A stretch of DNA of 64,000 bases. Origin: Sphaerulina vaccinii (taxonomy: Eukaryota; Ascomycota; Dothideomycetes; Mycosphaerellales; Mycosphaerellaceae). Below, piece by piece: positions 35,101-44,268 of the stretch. The stretch covers positions 1,488,001 through 1,552,000 of the forward strand of contig JAKUDP010000008.1 of the NCBI GenBank assembly GCA_022570795.1, written 5' to 3'. Numbering within the stretch: position 1 is the stretch's first letter; every line of letters starts with the position of its first letter. Below the pieces are notes generated by a model. The model was not told where the DNA came from. It saw only the letters and a list, made by a program, of their open reading frames with translations, and made no database searches. A program made the translations under genes and the position numbers.

Positions 35101-36002
35101 CCGAGCTTGTAGTAAACATTCTGGTTTCTAGCAATGGTTGACTGTATGCAAACTCGATCCTTCCATGCCTGCGAAATGCCATATTCCAGAGTCAGAATAC
35201 TGAAAGGCACATCTTGCACGAAGTACCTTTTGTTCTCAAAGGATAGAATTCCAGCAAAGTAGAATTCGCCTTTGCGGTCCTGTGTGAGCTTTTCCAATGT
35301 GACGAGCTCCTCTGCATGGTACTTGTTTGTCGGCGGCAGGTATATGCTGAAGTCGTCGAGCATGAAGTAAGTGTACTCTGGCCGCTGGGTGATATCCGGG
35401 TACCTGTGACGAAATGCGTTCTGCAAATTCGATACAACCCTGCGCTCCGATCGTGCTTCTGCTTGTGGTTCCCAACCTTGATACTTGAACCGGGGATAAG
35501 CTAGATTGATTGCGGGATCCACATTCACAGCCTTCGCTTGTAGTCCTGTGGCATCCTTATTACTGATCTCGCGATAAGTCTTCGTAGGTTGGAACGCATG
35601 AGCAGTGACAGATGAGCTATCACTTTCCAAGGTATCCTCTGAATTTGATAGAAGTGACCGGCCTCGCTGTGTGTCCCGGTAATGCCGTTTGAAGGCAACG
35701 GTTGAGGTCGGACTGGCAGCTTCCGCCTCTGATGATACCGGAGTCATGGTGCCATCCACCAAGTATGTCGCGCCAATGCGAACACTGCGGGCAGCTGCAT
35801 GCTCAAGTCGTGCTCTTTTCGCGGGTCGCATTGCAACCACAATCTCATCGTCTTCATTCTCTGTAGACGCTGTTCCGCGCCCAAGCCTTTCTCTCTGTAG
35901 GACATCAGTGCACAATGGCACCGATCGCGGTTTGGTTGGTTCCTGGACGCTAGAAGGCCTCGCATCCTTTCGTGACTGCCGTCGACCTGGAATGTCTGAC
36001 AT
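32120..36002 (-). CDS. dim-2: DIM-2-type cytosine-5 DNA methyltransferase, split by a +1 frameshift
   Basis: Fungal maintenance or de novo DNA methyltransferase acting on repeats in the nucleus. Frame A (36002 to about 33486, 839 residues) holds a disordered start, an RFTS-like region (YTYFMLDDFSIYLPP), two BAH-type regions (VGDGVIVPADRTGGW; YKIGDSVLVRKKQ) and methyltransferase motif I (LGLFSGGGTFERGLEEGG). Frame B (about 33484 to 32120, 454 residues) holds the catalytic GSPCQGFS, LENV, STRSRVF, the RVLTIMEARRAQGYPD block and GNSVDRSVALVLGLAL. The family reads continuously from LGSVNE into YLASALAGKY, so exactly one extra base (a T at 33485 or its neighbour) separates them. No intron fits there. 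With the shift the protein stops 26 residues later and loses catalysis. No other disruption is seen, and no introns. Confidence 0.8.
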
Positions 36003-36496
36003 CTTGCGCGATGTTCTAGGATGGCGGGCGTCGCTGCTGAAAGTGTGAGCGCGAGCTGCTTGACGCGTTCAATGAATAGTCCATGTGCTGTAGTAAGTCA
36101 GTCGTACGTGAGGTAAAGCAAGGGCATTCACTCCGAAGTGAGAATTGGATGGTCGCGTGGTAGTGCGGAGTATCGCGAACCAGCCACCAACATGGCGCGC
36201 CATTGGCATCGCGTCTTTCCATGCCTTGACACGAGTATCGCCGTGTTGGCAGTGTGATACCAGCACTGTCGCCGTAGCAGCTGAGGAAGTCCGCTGAATC
36301 AATGCACGTGGGAGCGTGGAGGAGTGTTGCAAGTTGTGATATGAGATGTGAGATGTACGTTTCCGAGATAAGCTTCGAGCTAGCGCGCTGTCACGTGCTG
36401 AACGCTCTTGCCTTTACATATTCGAGTTCTCCAGGATTTCACTCTTCACTTGAGCTTCCAATATGTACTTCTCATTACCACCCATCTCATACCATA
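36003..36496. other. Intergenic: dim-2 promoter and formamidase 3' flank
   Basis: No gene supported. The genes on both sides are transcribed leftwards, so this holds the dim-2 upstream region and the end of the formamidase transcript. Confidence 0.5.
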
Positions 36497-37961
36497 CTAA
36501 GTACACTTAGCACAAGCCCCCAGATCCCTCTTCACAACCTCCGCCTCAGGCCTGATATCAAAGTCAAAGATATCAATCGGCAGCCCAAGCGTAGTACAAG
36601 CATTAGGGATATCCACGATACCCGCAATATGTCCTTGTACAGGCGCACAAGACAGCAACAGATAGATCTGGTAGTCGTCATAACCATACCTCCTCAAGTA
36701 CTCAATGACTCTCAAGCAAGTCTGTCGATAAGCGACTGTGGCGTCGAGATAGTGTTGCTTGCCGTGTTCGTCGACTGAGAAACCTTCGAAGTAGATGTAG
36801 CGGCCTGGACCGAATTGGGGCTCAACTGGGCCGGGGATGTAGATGGGACTACAGAGAATATGTCAGTGTGTCAGTGATAATGTTAGGGAGCGGAGGACTT
36901 ACCTCTTCATGCCCAATTTCTCCATGCCATTCTTCATCACAGTGAACTTGATCGTAATGACACCAGCCATTTCAATAGCACCACAGAAAGAGATTTCTCC
37001 ATCACCTTGCGAGAAATGCAAATCTCCCACAGAGAACTTCCCACCCTTGACATGGACTGGTAGATATACCTTCGATCCTCTACTGAGGTTCTTGATATCA
37101 CAGTTTCCACCATGTTCCGGCCTGCCTGGAATCGTCCTGGCGCCCTCTTTGCCAACCTTCTCTTTAATGGTCGCGTCACCAGTGCCGACGTGTACGTTGA
37201 TTGGCTCAGGTGGTTTGGCGACATCGCGGTCCATGTGGCTGCAAGCGGAAATGAGCTCGCCTTCACGCTTGTTCCATAGTTCGAGGACTTCTTGGGAAGG
37301 AGCACAGCCGAGAATGCCAGGATGGATGAGGCCTGCGAATCGGACACCAGGAATGTGGCGGGATGAGCAGTTTATTCCTTCGAAGTCCCAGATGGCTTTG
37401 GCGGGCTTAGGGTAGATCTCGTCCAGGAACCCCTATCGATCTTGTTAGCTACTGTTCTGCTACCCCGAGTCAGTGGGATGAACGTACTCCTCCGTTCTCT
37501 TTGGCAAAGACACCTGTGAAGCCCCATGGCTGGTGCTCCAGTGGCTGTACGTCTTGTATGTCTACCACAAGGATGTCTCCTGGCTCAGCGGTCTCGATAT
37601 TGAAAGGTCCTGTGAGGTAGTGAATTCTCGTGAGATCAACATCTCTCATGTCATCGGCCGAATCATTGTTGCCGATTTGTCCTCCAGTCCAGTCTACACA
37701 TTCGATCTTGACTGTCTCGCCATTCTTGATGTCGCCGATCGTTGGAACTTCATGACATTAGGTGAGCTGTTGTGCTGGAGGATAGTGCTAGGACGTACTG
37801 TCAGGGTGCCATCGGTTCTGTGAAAGAGCTCAATTAGCTTTGCCAATGCTATGGACATCACGGTGCTGGTGCAATGCATGACTTACATGTAAATAAGGAA
37901 GCGTGCCCGCATCTTTGTCGAGCTCGACCTTTGCTGCATATCTTAATCCTTCTTTGCCCAT
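36497..37961 (-). CDS. Formamidase (acetamidase/formamidase family) with a 19-nt micro-exon
   Basis: Hydrolyses formamide to formate and ammonia in the cytosol. Exons are 37887-37961, 37799-37817, 37488-37747, 36903-37432 and 36497-36848, giving 411 residues, the normal length for fungal formamidases. The N-terminus begins MGKEGLRYAAKVELD. The 19-nt exon 2 restores HNRWHPDIP; without it the reading frame and a conserved motif are lost. DWTGGQIGNNDSADDMRDVD, GPFNIETAEPGD, and the metal/active-site region around GVRFAGLIHPGILGCAPS and VGDLHFSQGDGEISFCGAIE are all present. The C-terminus ends in a cysteine pair (CAKCT). Donors are GTAAGT, GTACGT, GTACGT and GTAAGT; one acceptor is AAG. Confidence 0.85.
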
Positions 37962-38589
37962 TTTGTCTGCTTTTCGATCGAGGCTTTTACTGTTATTGTC
38001 TTTGTGTTACACGATCAGGTCGAGGGGAAAGAGTGTACGCGAAGTAAGTTGTTCACTGGAAACACCTACCTTTATTACCTGCGTCACGTCTGCACAGAGC
38101 GGGGTCATCGCCCAGGAACGGACGACAGATAAGACGCCTGGCAGTCTACGCGCTCTAACAGCTTCTGTTCTGGGCAGTGATGAAAAGACTGATAAGAGCA
38201 AGGACGTAAGCGAACAAGATGCTACAATGCAGCAAAGTAGCTGTCATTGGGGGCGCGTGTCTTGCGGGGCGCGCAGATGGAGCACCGGAGCTGTGAGCTT
38301 CAGCTATCGACCCTGGTAGGGAACGCATGGCAACGACCGAGATTCTTCCGCCGCTGGAGACGGATATGAGTTGAGTTGATATTCTGTTGTTCCTGTTCGT
38401 GTCGCATTGCTGTGCTGTGCTGTTTTCAAGGATCAGGTGGATTTCCGACCAGCTATGCGTCCGCCGCTAGAGACGAAGATTGGCTGATACTCTGTTGTTC
38501 CTGTTTCCACCCGGGACGGAGATGAGCTGACATTCTGTTGGTCTTGTTACTCGTTTCTGCCGCATCGCTGTGCTGTACTGTTTCTAGGA
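37962..38589. other. Intergenic spacer with a local duplication
   Basis: Between the formamidase start and the end of the UsgS-like gene. Its right half consists of two diverged copies of one segment (see the repeat at 38348-38613). No gene was found. Confidence 0.5.
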
Positions 38590-38613
38590 TCAGGTGAACT
38601 GCCGACCAGCTTT
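38348..38613. repeat. Diverged tandem duplication overlapping the 3' end of the UsgS-like gene
   Basis: Copy A (38348-38460) and copy B (38461-38613) both start CCGCCGCT(G/A)GAGACG, share CTGTTGTTCCTGTT and GCTGTGCTGT(G/A)CTGTTT, and end GGATCAGGTG then GACCAGCT. Copy B carries about 40 extra bases with a second CATTCTGTTG-type segment. The end of copy B encodes the last residues and stop codon of the UsgS-like protein, so copy A is a non-coding echo of that gene end. Confidence 0.65.
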
Positions 38614-39793
38614 GATCTCTTCTGTGTGCTTCTTCTCTTTCAAAGTTGTGTTGAACTTGTCGATTGCATCGAGTGGTAGACTCACGAACTCGTGCTTGTT
38701 CTTCCATCGTATATCCTCTTTCTTGAACTCTTCTGCTTGTTGTGGCTCTGGCGGCGGTTCGGTGATCTTCGTGATCAGGTACGCTGTCGAGGCTTCTGCA
38801 ATGCCATAGATGAGGACACCGAGCAATGGGATCTTCAGGAAAGCAACGAATGCAAAGGCAAACCCGAAGAGAACGCCTTCTCGGTCGTGGAACCACTGCT
38901 TCTTCTGCTCGGGCGTGTATCGAATTCGAGAAAAGTAAGGCTCGAGCTATTGGTTGTGTCAGTACAGTGAAGTCAGAGAGTATCGAGAGAGTCGTACCAG
39001 CTCTCGCATCAATGTCCTGCTCGAGAAGTAACTCTGCAGGAACGTGACCAGATATCGCTTTGGCAGGAGTATAGAGCTTCCAAAGATCAACAGCGCAGGC
39101 TGTAATCCCACAGCCTTGTTGAAAGTGTAGAAAGAAGCAGCCGGCAGGACGAATCGTCCCACATATGGCAGCAGAGATAGCAGATATACTCCCAATGACA
39201 CAGCGGCTTTCTTGCCGAATCTGAACGCGAATGCTTTCATCGCTTGATATGGGTCCTTATTTTTCGCTGAAACCGCGTGTTCGCTATACAGCTTCAAATT
39301 GGGGTAGTACATGGCTCGCAGCTGTGCTGGGTCGTCGGTCTTGTGCTTTTGAGCATAGGTCTGATCCACCCATCGTAGGCTGTCCATAAACATGTGGTCC
39401 ATGGCTGGGCTGAGTTGGCGTATGAAGGTCATCAAGAAGAAGGGCACCTGAAGAACCGAGTTCTCAATGAATGAGATGCCCTCGATGATTTCCTCGTCCC
39501 ATGTTGAGCCAGACAAGTCTGTGAAGAGGCCGAGAAACTTGATGAGTACACGGATGCCAATGGTCTGAAATTGGTCAGCGTGACCCTTCCAGCGGGGAAG
39601 GTGGCCATACTGGTATAGCAACGAGTATCCTGATGGCCAATCCTGATGCTACAGCCAATGCTGCCTGTTTGTACAACTCGCTCGTGAAGATGCCTGGATT
39701 TTGTAGTGCTCGATTCGCGCCCACGACGGTGAGCTGGGCACCGCGTACGATGCTGTTCAGCTCGAAGCTACCGAATGAGCCGTAGTTGCTCAT
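38590..39793 (-). CDS. UsgS-like transmembrane protein
   Basis: Membrane protein resembling the fungal family annotated as UsgS; its function is unknown. Exons 39611-39793, 38998-39564 and 38590-38946 give 368 residues with in-phase junctions. Splicing turns AIRILVAIP into AIRILVAIPTIGIRVLIKFL, and RTLMREL into RTLMRELLEPYFSRIRYTP. There are about five hydrophobic stretches: ALAVASGLAIRILVAIP, IGIRVLIKFLGLF, VSLGVYLLSLLPYVGRFVLP, ALLIFGSSILLP and GVLFGFAFAFVAFLKIPLLG. The C-terminal tail is soluble and lysine-rich. It is divergent from the HET gene, with about 330 bp between starts. The family name rests on recall of overall architecture. Confidence 0.65.
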
Positions 39794-40120
39794 CGTGTTG
39801 GTGTTGTGTCAGAGATGAAAGTGTTCGTGAGCATGCGACAGTTTTGGAAGAAGAGCAAACTGAACCGGTGACGTGATGGCAGAGCAGAGCAGACGCGTCT
39901 CAAGATCTGCAGGGATCGCATGTGAAGAATCTTGGCCTTCAGCAACATCTCCTGGTCAACATGCATTCTTGCTGTGCCCCGCCCGTGCAGCGGTTAGCAT
40001 ACAACTTGTGGTGGCGGAGCTAGACTGAGGCTGAGATAGCCCTATGATAAGTATGCGCCGAACACCATATCTATAAGCTCATCCTCTTGCAGAGACAGAT
40101 TCGAAAATGCATACAGGAAG
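39794..40120. promoter_or_regulatory. Divergent promoter between the UsgS-like and HET genes
   Basis: 327 bp separate the two start codons, so both promoters lie here. No strong TATA box or repeated motif was identified. This is inferred from gene orientation only. Confidence 0.4.
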
Positions 40121-41974
40121 ATGGCAGACTCACATCTCATCCAAGAGCAGCATCAGATCTCCCTACTCTATTTTGACGCGTGTGGGCAGGACGCGGTGTC
40201 ACCGGACATACGATGCTCGACAAAGGTGGTTACGCTTGATCAGGCACCTTCATATACAGCGTTATCCTACGCATGGGGCAGTTCCTCTATCAGAAGACCA
40301 ATATCGCTGAATGGAAAGACGTTTGACATAACTGCAAATCTGGAAAGTGCGCTGCCATATGTGAGAACTACGCTCGACGATTCGCAAGCACTCTGGGTGG
40401 ACGCTGTGTGTATCAACCAAGACAACGAGGTTGAGAAGTCAGAGCAAGTAGGACATATGCGCGAGATCTATGCTAACGCATCACGAGTTGTGATCTGGCT
40501 TGGTCTCAAAGAGGACAGTCCAGATGTTGACTTGGCTCTTGACTGGATAGAACACTTCGGGGGGCGTGCTGCCAAGTTGCGCATTGGGCAGACGCAAGGC
40601 CGGCTATTGCGCGCGCTACTGTCGCCAGAGACATCAGAAGAAGTATCCATCGACCCTGATCAAGAAGAGATACAAGACTTCGTGGGATGTCTGAAGCGTA
40701 GTCTGAATCCGCATACAAATTCTGACTATGAGAAACTGATGACCGCTCTTGACGGCTTCTTGTCACGAGGGTATTGGACTCGAATATGGGTAGTGCAGGA
40801 GTTCACTGTCGCGAGTGAGCGTCTATTTCTCTGCGGCTCCAGGACGTTTGGATACTTGTGCGTTCGCTATGCTCTGCGGCTCTTGCGAAATTTCAGGCGG
40901 TGGCAGCAGACCGTGTTGTTACCTGCCGCCATGGCAAACGGTCTGCAAGCCTCCGGGTCCCTAATTCGAGCGATTCCCATCAATACGCGCCACGGAATGG
41001 AGGTGTTCAAGGCATGCGCCAGCACTGGAAGCCTGATGCATACACTCGCGAGGTTTGTCTACTCGCAGGCCTCAGACCCACGAGATCGAATATTTGCACT
41101 TCTTGGAGTCGCGAACAATTCGAGCGAGCTTGGCATTCTGCCAGACTATACGAAAGATTGCAAGCAGGTATATACAGAGGTTGCCAGAACTCTCTTAGCT
41201 CATCGGTTCTACGATATGTTCTCGTATTGTATGTACCCACATACTAAGCTGCACGACTTGCAGAGCTGGGTTCCGGACTGGTCAAGAGTGCAAGTGGGTG
41301 AGCGGCTGCAGTGGAGATCACTCCAAGAAGAGCTCCAACCACACTTCAAAGCCTCGGGATCACTGGAGCAGCCGTCGCTCCACGCAACAGGGCCTGTGGA
41401 CTGGAAGCTACCGCTGTGCTTGCAAGTGATGAAAGTATGTAGTGTATCGACGTTCGGAGATGTTTGGGAGCCCGGCGGCTATGCTAGCTGGCTGCACACC
41501 TTGCAGGTCTTCGCAGCCACGGCATCCTCCACCTGCAGTGATCTTGATAGCATGCATGCAATATGGTCAACAGCGGTAGCTGGTCAAGATCTGCAATATC
41601 AGAACCAGAAACCTAGGCTTTCAGCAGAAATCATGATCAAGCTAGATGCGACATTCTCTGGAGCATGCCTCAGCACCGTCACATATGAGCAACTGGTCAA
41701 AGCTGGCTTGGCTCACTATGCAGAGGCAATGCAAATGATGGGTGAAGGTCGTCGCACTTTCCTCACTTCTAACGGTAGTTTAGGCTGTGGATCCCAGGCA
41801 ATTCGAGCCGGCGATGTTGTCGTGATTGTTCTTGGTATGGGAGTTCCATTGGTCGTAAGGAAGAAAAGCAATCTGGACCAGTATATTGTAATTGGCGAAG
41901 CGTATGTGCATGGCTATATGGATGGAGAAGCCGCGATGTCTGATGGTGCCAGTGAGCCCATCATATTGTGCTAA
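40121..41974 (+). CDS. HET-domain protein (heterokaryon incompatibility family)
   Basis: A single exon of 617 residues. The HET domain covers about residues 40-190: APSYTALSYAWG (HET block 1), ALWVDAVCINQDN (block 2) and EQVGHMREIYANASRVVIWL (block 3). The C-terminal region has DPRDRIFALLGV and LQSWVPDWS, common to long HET proteins, and ends in a small domain with GDVVVIVLGMGVPLVVRK. Such proteins can trigger cell death on recognition of non-self in fungal fusion, but most are uncharacterised and this one has no partner gene nearby. No NACHT or repeat domain is present. Confidence 0.85.
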   Translation: MADSHLIQEQHQISLLYFDACGQDAVSPDIRCSTKVVTLDQAPSYTALSYAWGSSSIRRPISLNGKTFDITANLESALPYVRTTLDDSQALWVDAVCINQDNEVEKSEQVGHMREIYANASRVVIWLGLKEDSPDVDLALDWIEHFGGRAAKLRIGQTQGRLLRALLSPETSEEVSIDPDQEEIQDFVGCLKRSLNPHTNSDYEKLMTALDGFLSRGYWTRIWVVQEFTVASERLFLCGSRTFGYLCVRYALRLLRNFRRWQQTVLLPAAMANGLQASGSLIRAIPINTRHGMEVFKACASTGSLMHTLARFVYSQASDPRDRIFALLGVANNSSELGILPDYTKDCKQVYTEVARTLLAHRFYDMFSYCMYPHTKLHDLQSWVPDWSRVQVGERLQWRSLQEELQPHFKASGSLEQPSLHATGPVDWKLPLCLQVMKVCSVSTFGDVWEPGGYASWLHTLQVFAATASSTCSDLDSMHAIWSTAVAGQDLQYQNQKPRLSAEIMIKLDATFSGACLSTVTYEQLVKAGLAHYAEAMQMMGEGRRTFLTSNGSLGCGSQAIRAGDVVVIVLGMGVPLVVRKKSNLDQYIVIGEAYVHGYMDGEAAMSDGASEPIILC

Positions 41975-42077
41975 CTTTGAGGCTCCTGTGTCTATGGCGT
42001 TCCGCGAAGCATACGTGCATAGCTAGACGAGCAGCGAAGCTAGTACGACCATTGCATCAAGCTACATCGGAGTCGCT

Positions 42078-43805
42078 TCATGTTTCCGTCTGCTTGTGGA
42101 GCTGCAGTAATGCCGATCCCAACAAGTATTGACTGCCAGTCACCAGTACGTGCGACTCCGCATTGTCGGCATGCAGCCCACGCGCTCGTGTGATCGCTCC
42201 TTGCACTGTAGGCTCTTTCCATATCTGCACGTCTGGCAAGTGGCGTTGCCAGATCTCAGCGAACGCGTCGAAGATCTCTGCCACACCAGTGGACTCTTCA
42301 AGTATTTCATCGTACGTTGAGAAGACGACATGCTGGACCCCAGCATTGCACTCATTCAGCGCAGTGACGAGACTTTCCAACAGAGCGCGCGCGTCCCGGA
42401 GTTTGTTCATATGGCTGAAGATCAACACACGCGTAGGATCAGCACCATTTGTGCATCGTGCTGCACTCTCTGTTGCGAACCACTGAGCAGCTAGTGCAAC
42501 ACTCAATGTGCAGTGTGCGGCGTCAAGGAACCATGTTTGAGGTCCTTGTTGAAGGATTTCATATCGTCCAGGCCAACTCCATTGTTCCACACCAGTGCGC
42601 AGATCATCGGTAGTCAATTCGTGTTCTCCGGCGCCAGTGGTCTGCTTCAGAAATGCTTCTGCAGCTGCCACAGCTAGGGAAGCGTTCTTGCGCTGTACAG
42701 AGGGCTCCAGATGTCGAGAATTTGAAGGTAGTCTCGGGTCTTCGTCGATAAAGCTCACTTTCTGACCTACCTTTTCGGCGCGCTCCTCCAAGACTGTCAT
42801 AGGTGAAGACTCCTGCCTGGTAGATAATGCAATTGCGCCTTCTTTGTAGATCCCAGCTTTGTGCCATGCAATGCTTTCGATAGAGTTGCCCAGGATCTCT
42901 ATGTGGTCCAGTCCGAGGGTGGTAATTGCGGTGACCAGAGGTTTCGTAACGACATTCGTGGCATCGTTCTCGCCGCCGTTGTGCGTTTCCATGACGACTG
43001 CATCAGCTCCTTCGCGAATGAAGACATGAAAAGCGAAGAGAGCCCAAAGCTGCAGGAAGCGTGGGCCACGTTCGACTGGTGGCTTGCTTGAGTCGGGTAG
43101 AGTAGCTAGCTGTGGTAACTTATCGTATACCTCGAAGAAGTAGCGAGCGAGGAGATCTCGTGGTAAAGGCTGAAAGTTGATTCGTATACGTTCTTCTGGG
43201 TGAAGCAGGTGAGGTGAGGTGTATAGGCCAATCTTCTTCGGAAAGCCTGTGCGACTTGCATGTGCACGCAAGAAAGATTCTGTGAAGGCGCAGGTGCTTC
43301 CTTTGCCCTTCGTGCCCGCGGTGTGTATGATGTTGAGCGCATTGATATCGTCTTCCTGCTGATTGTTAGTATGCAACCAGCATAAGCAGAGTGGAGTGCT
43401 AGCGTACAGTATAACCTATGGCTGCGAGCCACTCTTTCATGCCAAGCAGACTTGGAACTCCGCGAGCAGTAGGTGTGTGATAGACAGATTTTGGTGCTAT
43501 GCTTGCATCAGGCTTGGATTCTGGTCTGCTGGCAGCTCGGCGCTGTTCTATCATCGATATCGCGTTCTGTTTTCGCTGGTCAGTACAGGCGAATTTATAC
43601 GCGCCAAACAACATGCGATTACCTCGTACGTCCGATCAGCCTCACTCCTGATCTCGGGATAAGGCACAGCCATCGTTCCGTATGCCTGGAGCTTATCGAC
43701 AATGATGTTGACAGGAGGCTTGAAGTCTGTTCGGTGAACGAGACGGCCATTTGATGCGAAAGAACATGCTCGCCGTAAGTACAGGCCATATGATGATCCC
43801 CTCAT
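42078..43805 (-). CDS. met7: Folylpolyglutamate synthase
   Basis: Adds glutamates to tetrahydrofolates, retaining them in cytosol and mitochondria. Exons 43623-43805, 43408-43566 and 42078-43355 give 539 residues, the usual Met7 length; dihydrofolate synthases (Fol3) are shorter. Junctions rebuild ADRTYENAISMIEQRR and WLAAIGYTEDDINALNIIH. The ATP-binding loop is IIHTAGTKGKGSTCAF; LGLDHIEILGNSIESIAWHK and the C-terminal LVTGSQYLLGSALLQL are present. The long N-terminus (MRGSSYGLYLRRACSFASNG) is basic and could target mitochondria, while an internal ATG (MAVPYPEIRS, about residue 45) would give a cytosolic form. That dual use is known for this enzyme but only inferred here. Confidence 0.85.
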
Positions 43806-44268
43806 CGCATGATTGATCCACTTTCTGTCGCCTCCAGGTGCGACTCAACGGTCACCCAGACAGAAGCCTCCCTCTCCTCTCAGCTCACCAGGATTAGCAT
43901 GATCGTGAAGAAGTCCGAACCTGGATATACCGATGGTATAGGTGAACAGAGGTGGAGGTGACGTAAAAAGGAAGGCACGCGATTTTCTGCAGGGATCAAC
44001 CTTTCGCGTCTCACATGTGATCAGCTCCTCAATTGTGCATACACGCACTTCCCATATCGACCATACCATAACCGCATACTTCAGGACAACTAGATGAAGA
44101 TGCAGTGAAGAGCGGGCGTTGAGGTCTTGGGTCACACCAAACAGCGGCTATCGATAATCCCAGCCTCCTCTTCCAGAAGTCTCGTCCTTGTCAAGTGCGA
44201 GAGGGGCACAACTATCAACAACGGCAACACTCTTGAGACAATTCACCGATGTCTGAACGGTCGCGAAC
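43806..44268. promoter_or_regulatory. Divergent promoter between met7 and inp1
   Basis: 463 bp separate divergent start codons. No gene is supported in between, and no distinctive motif was identified. The assignment follows from orientation. Confidence 0.4.
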
